From contig PGTK01000005.1 in the NCBI GenBank assembly GCA_002794705.1, positions 1 through 64,000 on the forward strand: DNA of 64,000 nucleotides. Reading direction: 5' to 3'. The notes beneath the pieces were generated by a model. It was not told where the DNA came from. It saw nothing but the letters and a program-made list of their open reading frames with translations, and searched no databases. Shown piece by piece: positions 16,485 to 26,029 of this stretch. The translations under genes were made by a program, and so were the position numbers. The stretch is from Candidatus Thermofonsia Clade 1 bacterium (GTDB taxonomy: Bacteria > Chloroflexota > Anaerolineae > Aggregatilineales > UBA2796). Position 1 is the stretch's first letter; every line of letters starts with the position of its first letter.

Positions 16485-17383
16485 CTGAGCAAGCCAAGCG
16501 CGCTGAGCAGCGCTGCGAAGGCTGTGCCTGCCCACAAGCTGCGCGTGCGCAGCGCGATCACGCCTAACGCCAAGCCGAGCACGCCATATTGTGCTACGCC
16601 AAGCGCCATGCCCGCCATCAAGTTGCCGCCCAGCTGGGCAGTTAGGCTTGGTACGTGCCACAGGGCAAAGATTAGCGCCTGCAGCAGCAACGTCCAGCGG
16701 AGTGTCAGCAGCCGCAACAGACGGCTCTGCAGAGCGCCGCGAAAGAGGAATTCCGCGCCACAGGCGTAAAAAGCGCCTGTTAGCAGGTTGCGCAGCACGG
16801 TAGATGGTGTGATCGCCCTTGCCCAGAGCACTAAGAGGATGAATCCGAGCGGCAAGGCGCACCACACCAGTGCAATTTTCCACACGCGCTGACCCTGCCC
16901 CATGCCCAGCTCACGCCAACGGACGCCTAGCACGCTCAAGAGGATCGCTGGGATGACGAACAAGGCGCCGAAGGCACTTAGCGTCGCAGCGGGATCGTTC
17001 AGCAGCGCAGGACTAAAATACGCCCTGCCAATGCCGCGAAAAATGCCTATTGCCTCTGACCAGAGCGGCACATAGCTGCTGATCGAGAGGCTAGTCAGGG
17101 CGATGATGCCCAGCAAAACGGCGATCTGGCTCAAAAGACGGTTATAGGGCGCGCCCAGCACCACACGCCCGACCCTGGGCGGCATCTCAGTCAGGACGAG
17201 AGTTGTCAAAATACCGACTGTCACTAGGATTCCCAGTGCCAGCAAGCCGATGATCGGATAGCCCATCAGGGCGAGGCACACGAGCGCGCCAAGCCACAGC
17301 CCGATCATCAAGCGCGTGGTACTGTGCGCGCTCTGCCAGCGGCGTAGCCATTCTCTGTGCCATAGGAGCGATTCGCTCAGCAT
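16469..17383 (-). CDS. CPBP-family intramembrane protein (ABI/Rce1-like)
   Basis: A 304-residue protein with about eight hydrophobic segments. The CPBP motif region is clear: GAEFLFRG (209-216) and FALWHVP with His243. The usual motif is EExxxR. Here the first Glu is Ala210 and only Glu211 and Arg215 remain. Rce1-type enzymes use the first Glu for catalysis, so this copy may be a non-proteolytic member or use another residue. The family includes bacteriocin-immunity, prenyl-protease and transporter-accessory proteins. It stands 114 nt after an operon on the same strand. Confidence 0.8.
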   Translation of the reverse strand: MLSESLLWHREWLRRWQSAHSTTRLMIGLWLGALVCLALMGYPIIGLLALGILVTVGILTTLVLTEMPPRVGRVVLGAPYNRLLSQIAVLLGIIALTSLSISSYVPLWSEAIGIFRGIGRAYFSPALLNDPAATLSAFGALFVIPAILLSVLGVRWRELGMGQGQRVWKIALVWCALPLGFILLVLWARAITPSTVLRNLLTGAFYACGAEFLFRGALQSRLLRLLTLRWTLLLQALIFALWHVPSLTAQLGGNLMAGMALGVAQYGVLGLALGVIALRTRSLWAGTAFAALLSALGLLSYSVK

Positions 17384-17497
17384 CGGTCACTCTCCTGCCC
17401 TCAGCAAGCCTGAACAGTCTGTGCTGTAACAGCTTTTTAAGTACCGATGTTAAAAGTAAGGCACTTTTAGAGAGATTTGGCTGAACAAAGCGCTATC

Positions 17498-17908
17498 TTA
17501 GCTTGGACGCGGCAATTCGTAAAGCTCAACCAGCGCGCCGAACGCGCTCTTGGGATGCACGAAACAGTAGCGTACCCCCTCCGCATTGACTCGCGGCGAC
17601 TCGTTGATCAGCTCAACCCCGTGATCGCGCAAGCGTTGCATAGCGGCTTCGAGGTCTGGCACCTCGAGGCACAGGTGATGCAGTCCTGCGCCGCGCTTAG
17701 CCAGATACTTAGCGACGCCGCTGGTGGTGTTCGTGGGCGCGATCAACTCGATTTCGCCCGTCTCAAGGGGCAGAAAGGCGATCTCGACCTCTTCTTCGGC
17801 GTTGCGCTCTGTTTTGCCCAGCGGCAAGCCAAGCGCATCGCGCCAGAAGGCAAGCGCCTGCGGAATATCCTCTACAACAATTGCCAGGTGATTGAGACGA
17901 AAAGTCAA
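17498..17908 (-). CDS. Methylmalonyl-CoA epimerase (VOC family)
   Basis: A 136-residue glyoxalase/VOC protein. The two beta-alpha-beta-beta-beta halves begin LNHLAIVVEDI and GLHHLCLEVPD, and the metal ligands are the histidine near residue 7, a glutamate, the second-half histidine and Glu in ALVELYE. The pattern GKYLAKRG-like plus GLHHLCLEV is specific for methylmalonyl-CoA epimerase, which interconverts the S and R isomers in propionate metabolism. No mutase is in the window. The start is TTG within a TTGA overlap with the upstream SDR stop, and GGGGAG lies at good spacing, supporting this unusual start. Confidence 0.87.
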   Translation of the reverse strand: MTFRLNHLAIVVEDIPQALAFWRDALGLPLGKTERNAEEEVEIAFLPLETGEIELIAPTNTTSGVAKYLAKRGAGLHHLCLEVPDLEAAMQRLRDHGVELINESPRVNAEGVRYCFVHPKSAFGALVELYELPRPS

Positions 17909-18843
17909 TTTTGTGCTCCCCGTTTATCAGCTTCCGGTATGGCAAGCCGCCCTTCGAGCATAGCGATCACCTCAGGCGTGATCAGCGCACGCTGCATGAG
18001 CGCAGAGAGCAATGGTACGTGCTGCTCTAGCAACGCGAGGGCGCGTGTAGCAACATCGCCAAACCAAATTTCCTGTTTACCTTGCAGCAATTTGTCTAGG
18101 GTATGCTCAGCGACGTGTTGGGGCGTGTCCACTCTGAAGCCCAGAGTGCGCATATAGCCTTGAACGACAGGCGAGAGCATGTCGGTATCAGTGTAAGAGG
18201 GCAAGACGCTGACCACGCGCACGCCCGTACCTTCCAATCGACGGCGTAGCGCGTCTGAGAAGGCATTCACAGCGGCTTTGGTCGCTGTGTAGACGGGCAT
18301 AGTCGCATTGGGAAACTTGCCGAGTATCGAGCTGACGTTCAGGATGACGCCGCTGCGCTGTGCGAGCATTGTGGGCAAGCATAGGCGCGTCAAGTTGATG
18401 GTAGCAGCCAGATTCGTATTCACCAGCTGACGAATGCGCTCTGTAGCGTGGCTTTGCAACCTGCTCTGTAGCGCCACGCCTGCGTTGTTTACAAGGATAT
18501 CAATGCGCCCGTAGCGCTCAAGGGTCGTTTTGACCAAATGCTCAAGTTGGGCATCTTCATTGATGTCGGTGGGAATACACAGTACGTCGGCGGCATGAGA
18601 GGCGATTTCAGACCGCACTTCCTCAAGTAACGCAGCCCGACGTGCCGCTAGGACTAGCCGTGCGCCATGTTGTGCAAAAGCGTGCGCATAAGCGCGCCCA
18701 ATGCCTGATGAAGCGCCTGTGATGATCACCACTGCTCGATTCAGCACTAGCGGCAATGGCTCAGGGCGCAGGCGGCGCACCAGACGGTAGAGGGCAAGGC
18801 TTGCTGCGCCTCCCAATAGAAACCAGTGCAAGCGTCTCGGCAT
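17905..18843 (-). CDS. Membrane-anchored SDR-family oxidoreductase, copy 2
   Basis: A classical short-chain dehydrogenase/reductase of 312 residues from the ATG at 18841-18843. An N-terminal hydrophobic anchor (WFLLGGAASLALYRLV) comes first, then the NAD(P) motif TGASSGIGRAYA, NNAG, the catalytic Ser in NVSSILGK, and Y-x3-K in YTATK. The C-terminal extension includes LLQGKQEIWFGD. It is a close paralogue of the next gene upstream (18881-19816), alike along its whole length and also at DNA level. The substrate is unknown. The N-terminal anchor resembles that of membrane-associated lipid or steroid reductases. Its stop overlaps the epimerase start. Confidence 0.87.
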   Translation of the reverse strand: MPRRLHWFLLGGAASLALYRLVRRLRPEPLPLVLNRAVVIITGASSGIGRAYAHAFAQHGARLVLAARRAALLEEVRSEIASHAADVLCIPTDINEDAQLEHLVKTTLERYGRIDILVNNAGVALQSRLQSHATERIRQLVNTNLAATINLTRLCLPTMLAQRSGVILNVSSILGKFPNATMPVYTATKAAVNAFSDALRRRLEGTGVRVVSVLPSYTDTDMLSPVVQGYMRTLGFRVDTPQHVAEHTLDKLLQGKQEIWFGDVATRALALLEQHVPLLSALMQRALITPEVIAMLEGRLAIPEADKRGAQN

Positions 18844-18880
18844 TGGGAAAACCTTTCTCGGCACTCAGGCAGGGCAAGCG

Positions 18881-19816
18881 CTATTGTCGCGCTTGCTGAA
18901 CATCGGCTTCTGGTGCGGCAAGGCGACCCTCCACCATGGCGATCACCTCAGGCGTGATCAGCGCACGCTGCACAAGCGTTGAAAGGAACGGCACATACCG
19001 CTCTAGCCAAGCCACAGCGCGTGTGGTGAAGCCGCCAAACCAGATTTCCTGCTCACCTTTCAGCAGTTCATCTATCGTATGCTCCGCGACGTATTGCGGC
19101 GTATCCACTGTGAGGCTGAGATTGCGCACGTAGTCCTGAATGGCGGGCGAGAGCATGTCGGTATCGGTGTAAGCGGGCAGAACGTTGACCACGCGCACGC
19201 CCGTGCCTTCCAATTGGCGGCGGAGCGCATCTGAGAAGGCATTCATGCCTGCTTTGGTCGCAGCGTAGGCAGGTACGGTCGCGTTTGGCACCTTGCCGCC
19301 TACAGAGCTGATGTTCATGATGACGCCGCTGCGCTGTGCAAGCATTGTGGGCAGGCACAGGCGGGTCAGGTTGATGGCGGAGGCAAGATTGGTGTTCACC
19401 ATCTCGCGGACGCGACTCGGATCGTGGTTTTGCAACATTCCATGCATGACCATGCCTGCATTATTGATCAGGATATCAATGCGCCCGTAGCGCTCAAGCG
19501 TCGTTTTGACCAAATGCTCAAGTTGGGCGTCATCGTTGATGTCAGTGGGAATGCATAGTACGTCGGCGGCGTAGGTGGCGATTTCAGAGCGCACCTCTTC
19601 AAGCAGGGCAGCGCGACGTGCCGCCAAAACGACCCGTGCGCCGCGCCGCGCAAACGCAAGCGCATAGGCACGCCCAATGCCCGAAGAAGCGCCCGTGATG
19701 ATCACCACAGCCTGATTTAGCACGAGTGGCGAATGCTCTGGGCGCAAATAGCGCACCAGCCAATAAGCAGCGACACTTGCCGCGCTGCCCAGCAAAAACC
19801 AGCGGAGGCGTCTCAT
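18881..19816 (-). CDS. Membrane-anchored SDR-family oxidoreductase, copy 1
   Basis: A 311-residue short-chain dehydrogenase with the same layout as its downstream neighbour: hydrophobic N-terminus (WFLLGSAASVAAYWLVRYL), TGASSGIGRAYA around residues 42-53, INNAG, NISSVGGK and the catalytic YAATK. The two proteins share long identical stretches, such as LVLAARRAALLEEVRSEIA-like and DILINNAG-like segments, so they come from a tandem duplication. The differences cluster around the active-site loops (MVMHGMLQNHDP against VALQSRLQSHAT), which may have shifted substrate specificity. It lies 31 nt after the methyltransferase gene in a four-gene operon. Confidence 0.87.
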   Translation of the reverse strand: MRRLRWFLLGSAASVAAYWLVRYLRPEHSPLVLNQAVVIITGASSGIGRAYALAFARRGARVVLAARRAALLEEVRSEIATYAADVLCIPTDINDDAQLEHLVKTTLERYGRIDILINNAGMVMHGMLQNHDPSRVREMVNTNLASAINLTRLCLPTMLAQRSGVIMNISSVGGKVPNATVPAYAATKAGMNAFSDALRRQLEGTGVRVVNVLPAYTDTDMLSPAIQDYVRNLSLTVDTPQYVAEHTIDELLKGEQEIWFGGFTTRAVAWLERYVPFLSTLVQRALITPEVIAMVEGRLAAPEADVQQARQ

Positions 19817-19847
19817 GTAGCAGTAGCCTTTCTCGCACTCAAGCGAC

Positions 19848-20606
19848 TCAACGTTCCTTGCGGGCGATGCAGATTTGGTTCACACCGAGCGATAACGGGT
19901 TGAACGTAGTGCGCGTCAGCACTTGCACTAAAGCGGGCAGTCCGAAGAGAGCGAATTGTAGCTTGGCGGGCAGGATCGGTAAGTATGGCACGTCCCATAG
20001 CCCATCGCCGAAGTGCCGCAGCACGCGGAAGCCCTGCCACTCGACCCATGCGCGCCATTGGGCGGGCGTCTGCACGTTGATGTGCGTGGGGTCTTTGCCA
20101 ATCGCGTCTGTTTTGGGGTCTTTGAAGCGGCGGAAGCTGTAGATTGGATTGGGCGTGGCAAAGAGGAACAGTCCGTGCGGCTTGAGCAAGCGGTAGACCT
20201 CAGCGATAGTGTGTTGCGGGTCAGGCAGATGCTCTAGCAAGTGCAGCGCGACCACAGCGCTGAATGTGCCTGTCTCAAACATCGAGAGATCGTCGGCACT
20301 TTGGACAAATGCCTGCGCTTTGGGCGCGTTCAGTTGGGTCTGCTGGATGCTGTATTCTGCCAGATCAATGCCGATGCACTCAAAGTCATCTTGGAGCAAG
20401 CCCAGCAAGTGACCCAAGCCGCAGCCCAGTTCCAGCAGCTTGCCGCCCTTAGGCGCATAGCGGCGCACGAGTGCCGCATAGTAGCGGCGTGCGAACCAAT
20501 ACATGCTGAAGCGCCCCAGTGGACGATCAGCGTAGTTATAGCGGCGGAAGTACTGTTCGCCGTACTCTTCCAGCGGCACTTGGGGCGGCGCGTCGGTCTG
20601 CGTCAT
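19848..20606 (-). CDS. Class I SAM-dependent methyltransferase
   Basis: A 252-residue methyltransferase. The SAM motif I is LLELGCGLGHLLG (around residues 56-68), the acidic residue after beta-2 is in CIGIDLAEYS, and the post-motif HLLEHLPDP is typical of methyltransferase type 11/12. The C-terminal part has aromatic and hydrophobic segments (LPAKLQFALFGLPALVQVL) that suggest membrane association. It leads the operon with two SDR enzymes and the epimerase, pointing to a small lipid or polyketide-like modification pathway. That pathway is inferred from co-location only. Confidence 0.85.
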   Translation of the reverse strand: MTQTDAPPQVPLEEYGEQYFRRYNYADRPLGRFSMYWFARRYYAALVRRYAPKGGKLLELGCGLGHLLGLLQDDFECIGIDLAEYSIQQTQLNAPKAQAFVQSADDLSMFETGTFSAVVALHLLEHLPDPQHTIAEVYRLLKPHGLFLFATPNPIYSFRRFKDPKTDAIGKDPTHINVQTPAQWRAWVEWQGFRVLRHFGDGLWDVPYLPILPAKLQFALFGLPALVQVLTRTTFNPLSLGVNQICIARKER

Positions 20607-20718
20607 ACGATCTCCTACTCGTCAAGCCTTGCCTGATTATACACAGGCAAGAGACGATTTTCTAACGCCACAGCCTGTGAGCATTTGCTAAAGGAACGCG
20701 CAATCGTTTGGCACTGCG

Positions 20719-20727
20719 TGCTATAAT
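20719..20727 (+). promoter_or_regulatory. Extended -10 promoter (TGCTATAAT)
   Basis: TG-C-TATAAT lies 33 nt before the GTG at 20761, with no clear -35. It is identical to the rel element. Confidence 0.6.
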
Positions 20728-20760
20728 CACGCTTATCAGACGCTTAGAGGAGTCTGAGCG

Positions 20761-22479
20761 GTGCGATATAGAGCATTGATAGCGATGCTGTGCGCATTTT
20801 TGGCGCTGAGCGGGCTTACCACACTCCCGACGGCACGCGCCCAAGCCGATACTGAGCTGATCATCCTGATGCGCGGCGACCTCTGGGCGTACAGCGAAGC
20901 GACCAACACACTGCGCCAATTGACGCGCTGGGGCTACAATCAAACGCCTGTGATGTCGCCCGACAATCAGCGCGTGGCGTATGCCTCAGCCGCTGAGATC
21001 GCCCTGCCTGCCCTGCAGCGCTTTGGCGAGGCGCCCAGCTTGCCGCCGACCAACATTTGGGTCTGGTCGCTTGTGAACGGGCAAGCGACCCGCATCGCGC
21101 AGCAGCCCGTCAATGCCAGTTTTGGCACAGGAATGCCCACTGAGAGCTACATACGGCGCAGCACGCCCGTCTGGTCGCCTGATGGCTTGCGCCTCGCGTG
21201 GATTGAGAGCGTGGTGGTGGGGGATCAAGTGACGCACTACCTTGCGATCCACGATATGCTCAACAATCGCCTGCGCAGCCTCACGCCCATTGAAATCGAG
21301 GGCTTGACGGGACTATTCGGCTTTGATACGCCGCGCTGGGGCGCCTCGGTCGCTGTGCGCGCCAGCGGCTTGAGCGGTCAGATTTACACAGAAGTGCTGA
21401 TCTTCTTCAGAGAGGACGGGCAGTTTCTCGGTCAGTTCCGCCTGCAAGAGGGCAGCGGCGCAGTCATTCAGCATTACGAATGGGCAACTCTAAACGGACA
21501 GCCCTACATAGCAGCGCTGTTCTCGAATAACGCTTGGGTGCTGATCAATCCGCTGAATGGCTCACGCCTGAACGCGCCGAGTCTGGTTGAGCGCTTCAGT
21601 CCATACGCACCGAATGCGGTCTCTGCCTATTTCTTGATCGCTACAGATACCACTGGCTATCGCTGGCGCGGCGTCGCTAACGGGCAAGAGGTAGCGTTGC
21701 CCTTCAGCGGCTTTTCGGAGCAGCTCTCCATTGCGCCCTCAGGCATGGCAATCGCCTGGGCGGCTGAAGACGCCGTCTACATCTTACGGGGCGGTCAGAC
21801 GCGCAAAATCTTTGGCACGGAGCGACTCGTGGGCGATACGCGCCCCATGGCTGTGGCTTGGGGCTACAACGCTTGGCGCGTGCAGCCGACGGGCGCCCTG
21901 CAGCCGCCTACGCCACAGCCCGTGCCAGAGTGCAACCTTGCCACGCGCCTGAGTATCGGGTTGCGCGCCCGCGTGACCACTTTCCCGCCGCAGGCGAACG
22001 CGCTCAACAGCCAGCCCGCCCGCCCCAGCCGCGATCAGCGCAGCGTGCTGCTCACCACGATCCCAGTTGGTGGCACAATGGTGCTGCTCAACGGACCGGT
22101 CTGCAATGACGGCGTGCTGTGGTGGCAGGTCAACTATAACGGTATCATCGGCTGGACAGGCGAGGGCGAAAATGGCGTCTACTGGTTAGAGCCGCTCACA
22201 GCCGCTGATGCGTGTCCGCCCCTTTTGCCGCCGCGCCTGCGCATCGGCGGGACTGCCCGCGTGACGCCCGGCTTGCCCAACGCGCTGCGCACGCAACCTA
22301 CAGTCAATAACCAGATCAGCCGCGTGATTGGCAGCATCCCCGGCGGGCAAACTTTCAGAGTGCTGAACGGTCCAATCTGCGCTGATGGCTATACGTGGTG
22401 GCAGGTCAATTATCAGGGCATGGTCGGTTGGACGCCGGAGGGCGAGGGAGCAACGTACTGGTTAGAGCCTATACAGTAG
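20761..22479 (+). CDS. Secreted beta-propeller protein with two C-terminal SH3 domains
   Basis: A 572-residue exported protein starting at GTG. The signal peptide covers about residues 1-28 (core ALIAMLCAFLALSGL, cleavage after ARA). The central 350 residues contain TolB/WD40-like blades with the recurring pattern PVMSPDNQRVAYAS, PVWSPDGLRLAWIE and SIAPSGMAIAWA. The C-terminal part holds two tandem bacterial SH3-type repeats of about 85 residues. Both contain a segment like FRVLNGPICADGYTWWQVNY followed by GWTPEGEG and ending YWLEP. Such SH3 repeats usually bind cell-wall or surface glycans, so the propeller is probably displayed at the surface. Confidence 0.83.
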   Translation: MRYRALIAMLCAFLALSGLTTLPTARAQADTELIILMRGDLWAYSEATNTLRQLTRWGYNQTPVMSPDNQRVAYASAAEIALPALQRFGEAPSLPPTNIWVWSLVNGQATRIAQQPVNASFGTGMPTESYIRRSTPVWSPDGLRLAWIESVVVGDQVTHYLAIHDMLNNRLRSLTPIEIEGLTGLFGFDTPRWGASVAVRASGLSGQIYTEVLIFFREDGQFLGQFRLQEGSGAVIQHYEWATLNGQPYIAALFSNNAWVLINPLNGSRLNAPSLVERFSPYAPNAVSAYFLIATDTTGYRWRGVANGQEVALPFSGFSEQLSIAPSGMAIAWAAEDAVYILRGGQTRKIFGTERLVGDTRPMAVAWGYNAWRVQPTGALQPPTPQPVPECNLATRLSIGLRARVTTFPPQANALNSQPARPSRDQRSVLLTTIPVGGTMVLLNGPVCNDGVLWWQVNYNGIIGWTGEGENGVYWLEPLTAADACPPLLPPRLRIGGTARVTPGLPNALRTQPTVNNQISRVIGSIPGGQTFRVLNGPICADGYTWWQVNYQGMVGWTPEGEGATYWLEPIQ

Positions 22480-22585
22480 CCCTCCGCTCAGCATAAACAG
22501 CGCTTAGGCGCGTTCACAGGCGGCGCATCAGCAAGGTGCCTTGCCACAGTTCAGACTTGAGCGCTAGAAAGGCGGTCAGTCAGCC

Positions 22586-25500
22586 ATGATTACAACACGC
22601 TCCTCACTGAGCCTCACGCAGCGTTACCTTTTACGCGAAGAGCTAGGGCAAGGTGGCATGGGCGCCGTCTTCCGTGCTTATGACCGATTGATGGGCGAGG
22701 AGGTCGCGCTTAAACGTCTGAGCGCGCCCATTGGATCGCTCGACTTCAGCGCACGTGGGCAAAGCGACTCAGCGTTAGCATTAGCCAACGAATTTCGCCT
22801 GCTTGCCTCGCTGCGCCACCCGAACATCATCGCTGTGCGCGACTACGGCTTTGATGAGAGCGGACAGCCGTTCTACACCATGGAGTTGCTTCACGCGCCG
22901 CAGAATATCCTCAGTGCGGGCGCTGATCTACCTGTGGCGGGCAAAATCGGCTTGATCATGCAGATGTTGGAGGCGCTCGCCTATCTGCATCGCCGTCACA
23001 TCTTGCACCGCGATATTGCGCCGAACAATTTGCTCTGCGCTGAAGGGCGGCTGCGCGTTGTGGACTTCGGACTCTCAGTCTTGCGCGATCAGCACGTTAG
23101 CCTCGCAGGGACACTCCCCTACCTTGCCCCTGAGCTGTTCTCAAGCGGGCAGCCTAGCGAGGCAAGCGATCTGTACGCAGTCGGCGTAATTGCTTATGAG
23201 TTGCTGAGCGGCTTCAATCCGTTCAAATCGGATACAGTCTCGCGCCTGCTGGAGAACATCCTGCACCTTGAGCCTGATCTCTCCATTCTGAATGTTGATC
23301 TTCCGACGCAGCGCCTGCTAAAGCGCCTACTGGCAAAAAATCCTGCAGAGCGCGCTCAGGACGCTGCGGCGCTCATCACCGAGTACTACGAAGGTATTGG
23401 TGCGCCTGTGCCGCCGCAAAATATCGAGGTGCGCGAGGGCTTTCTGAAGGCGGCGCGCTTTGTGGGGCGCGAAAACGAGTTCGCTCAGCTGAGCGCCGCA
23501 CTGACTCAAGCGCAACAGGCACACGGCGCACTCTGGCTGATCGGCGGCGAGAGCGGCGTGGGCAAATCACGCTTGGTTGAAGAGCTACGCATTCTAGCGC
23601 TTGTGCGCGGGGTCTTGGTCTTGCGCGGACAAGCGGTCAGCAGCGGCGACACACTCTATCAAGCGTGGCAGGCTGTCCTGCGCGAGCTAGTGCTGTATAC
23701 GGCGCCTTCCGCCCTTGAAGCAAGCATCCTGAAGGCGTTTGTTCCAGAGATCGAGCGCCTGTTGGAGCGCCGCATTGACGATCCGCCCGATCTAGAGCCA
23801 GAGCGAGTCCGTGAGCGCTTTTTCAGCACTGTGGAGGCGCTGTTCAGGCGCCTAGAACGTTTGACATTGGTGATCATTATTGAAGATATTCACTGGTCTG
23901 GGCGCGGCTCACTGCAATTGCTAGAGCGTCTGGGCAACCTTGCCCGCACCATGCCGCTCTTGATCATCGCCACTTACCGCGAGGAAGAGCGCCCTGACCT
24001 GCCTAACTCTCTGCCACAAGCACAGCGCCTGAGCCTGTCACGCCTGACGCCTGAGCAAATGGCGCGCCTGACCGAAGCCATGATCGGCACTACCGATAAC
24101 ACGCCTGCACTCTTAGAGCTATTGCAGCGCGAGACCGAAGGCAATGCGCTCTTCATGATCGAGGTGTTGCGCGAGTTGGCACAGCTGGCAGGGCGCGTGG
24201 AGCAGATCGGCGTGGTTACGTTGCCACAGCGCCTGTTCAGCGGCGGCATTCAGACCGTCTTGCGGCGGCGTTTGGCGCGTTTGCCTGAGTCGGCGCGCCG
24301 CCTGCTCACTCTGGCTGCGATCAGCGGCAGGCAGCTTGACATGGCTCTCATGCGCACCCTGAGCCGCCAAACCGAGCCGACGTTTGACGTAGACGCATGG
24401 CTTGATCTGTGTGTCAATCAAGCTGTGCTAGAATTTGTGAGCGGACAGTGGCGCTTCACTCACGACAAACTGCGCGAGACGCTCCTAGCAAGCCTCTCCC
24501 AGAGCGATTTTGCCGCGCTCAGCCGTCAAGTGGCGCAAACCCTTGAGACTCTCTATGCCGCTGACTCACGCCAATGGGACGCTCTTGCTCACCATTGGGC
24601 AAACGCAGGCGACCTGCACAAAGAAGCGCACTACAAAATGCTGGCAGGCATTCAAGCTGTGGAGCGCTATGCCTACGGACGTGCTGTGCCGCTGCTGGAG
24701 CGCGCCTTAGCTTTAGCAGATACAGTCGGCTTGAGTGCGTTACAGAAAGCGCGCCTAGAGCGCAATCTCGGTAAGGCACAGGAGGATGTACTGCAGCGCG
24801 AGCAGCATTATCAGCGCGCCCTCGCCTTGCTTGGTCAGCCGTTGCCGCCACAGCGCGGCTTGACGCGCCTGCTGATTGGCACTTTTGCCCGCCAATTTCT
24901 GATCAACCGTGCGCTGCCGCAGCGCCTCTATCGCGTCTCGGCGCAACAGGCTGAGTATGTGCAAGAGGCGGCTGCGATTTATCAAGACCTAAGCGGCGAT
25001 TACTGGAATACACAGCGTCTTGTGGCAGGTGCCTACGCCGTCATGCGCGCTCTCAACCTCGCCGAGACCCTCCCTGAGCCAACGACTGTGCTTGCGCGTG
25101 CTTATGTGGGCGCGTGCATTGGCATGGGCAGTGTGCTTGGCTTGCATTCTATGGCGCGCTTCTACGGGCGTAGGGCGTTAGCGTGCGCTGAGCAAGTCGG
25201 CGATCAAGAGACGCTTGCCTATGTGCTGAACGGAGTCGGCATCAGCGCCCACTATCGCGGCGACCCATCAGCAAGAATGCTCTTTGCGCGCTCTGCAGAG
25301 CTCTATCGCGCCATTGGCGACCATGAGACCCTCGATGTGGCGCTGATCAACGTAGCGCTCACCAGTTTCATGCTCGGCGATCTGAAAAGCTGTCTGGATC
25401 ATATCGGACAGGCTCAGCTGAAGACGCAGCGTGCGCAATTCATGCGGGCGCGTGTCTTGCTCTACAAACTGCAGACCCACCTCATCTTGGGCGAACGCAC

Positions 25501-26029
25501 ACAGGCTGAGGCGCTTTTAAGTGAAGCTGTTTTCCGCGACCCGCTCAATCTGACAAGTGTTGAATGGGCAGCACAGACAGCTTTGCTCATCTGGCGCCAT
25601 TGCCTGCGCGAAGAATGGGCGCAGGCAATTGACCTTGTCAAGCAAGCGCTACCCCATCTCGACAATGCGCGCAACGATCAGGAAAGCCTGCTATCGTTAG
25701 GGCTGAGTCTAGTGCCGCGCCTTGCTGAGAGCGACCGTGCAGCCTGTCTAGCGCGCCTCGCCGTTCCATTGCAGACGCTCAAACGCTTGGCGAGTCCGCG
25801 CTGGTCGCTGCGCCCAGAGTATTACCGTCTGCAGGGCTTGTGGCTATGGTTCAACGGCAAGCAAAATGCTGCGCAAGCCGCTTGGCGCAGGGGCATTGCC
25901 TATGCTGAGCGCTACGGCTTGCGCACTTACCTGCTGATGCTCTACGAGACCTACAATGCGCACGCTGATGAGCGCTTCCTTGCTGCAGCAGACGCGCTCC
26001 GTGCGCAGCTGCGCCAAGGCATAGCCTAG
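22586..26029 (+). CDS. Ser/Thr protein kinase fused to AAA-type ATPase and TPR-like repeats
   Basis: A 1147-residue regulator. The kinase domain (about 12-275) has the glycine loop GQGGMGAVF (21-29), Lys43 in VALKR, the catalytic loop HRDIAPNN (141-148), DFG (160-162) and APE. The loop has Ala145 in place of the Lys usual in Ser/Thr kinases, but the catalytic Asp143 and Asn148 are kept. Next comes a predicted ATPase with Walker A GESGVGKS (near residue 320) and a Walker B-like LVIIIEDIHWS, as in AAA_16/MalT-type STAND proteins. The last 500 residues are helical, TPR-like repeats. No membrane span is seen. This is a sensor-integrator layout whose ligand is unknown. Confidence 0.85.
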   Translation: MITTRSSLSLTQRYLLREELGQGGMGAVFRAYDRLMGEEVALKRLSAPIGSLDFSARGQSDSALALANEFRLLASLRHPNIIAVRDYGFDESGQPFYTMELLHAPQNILSAGADLPVAGKIGLIMQMLEALAYLHRRHILHRDIAPNNLLCAEGRLRVVDFGLSVLRDQHVSLAGTLPYLAPELFSSGQPSEASDLYAVGVIAYELLSGFNPFKSDTVSRLLENILHLEPDLSILNVDLPTQRLLKRLLAKNPAERAQDAAALITEYYEGIGAPVPPQNIEVREGFLKAARFVGRENEFAQLSAALTQAQQAHGALWLIGGESGVGKSRLVEELRILALVRGVLVLRGQAVSSGDTLYQAWQAVLRELVLYTAPSALEASILKAFVPEIERLLERRIDDPPDLEPERVRERFFSTVEALFRRLERLTLVIIIEDIHWSGRGSLQLLERLGNLARTMPLLIIATYREEERPDLPNSLPQAQRLSLSRLTPEQMARLTEAMIGTTDNTPALLELLQRETEGNALFMIEVLRELAQLAGRVEQIGVVTLPQRLFSGGIQTVLRRRLARLPESARRLLTLAAISGRQLDMALMRTLSRQTEPTFDVDAWLDLCVNQAVLEFVSGQWRFTHDKLRETLLASLSQSDFAALSRQVAQTLETLYAADSRQWDALAHHWANAGDLHKEAHYKMLAGIQAVERYAYGRAVPLLERALALADTVGLSALQKARLERNLGKAQEDVLQREQHYQRALALLGQPLPPQRGLTRLLIGTFARQFLINRALPQRLYRVSAQQAEYVQEAAAIYQDLSGDYWNTQRLVAGAYAVMRALNLAETLPEPTTVLARAYVGACIGMGSVLGLHSMARFYGRRALACAEQVGDQETLAYVLNGVGISAHYRGDPSARMLFARSAELYRAIGDHETLDVALINVALTSFMLGDLKSCLDHIGQAQLKTQRAQFMRARVLLYKLQTHLILGERTQAEALLSEAVFRDPLNLTSVEWAAQTALLIWRHCLREEWAQAIDLVKQALPHLDNARNDQESLLSLGLSLVPRLAESDRAACLARLAVPLQTLKRLASPRWSLRPEYYRLQGLWLWFNGKQNAAQAAWRRGIAYAERYGLRTYLLMLYETYNAHADERFLAAADALRAQLRQGIA

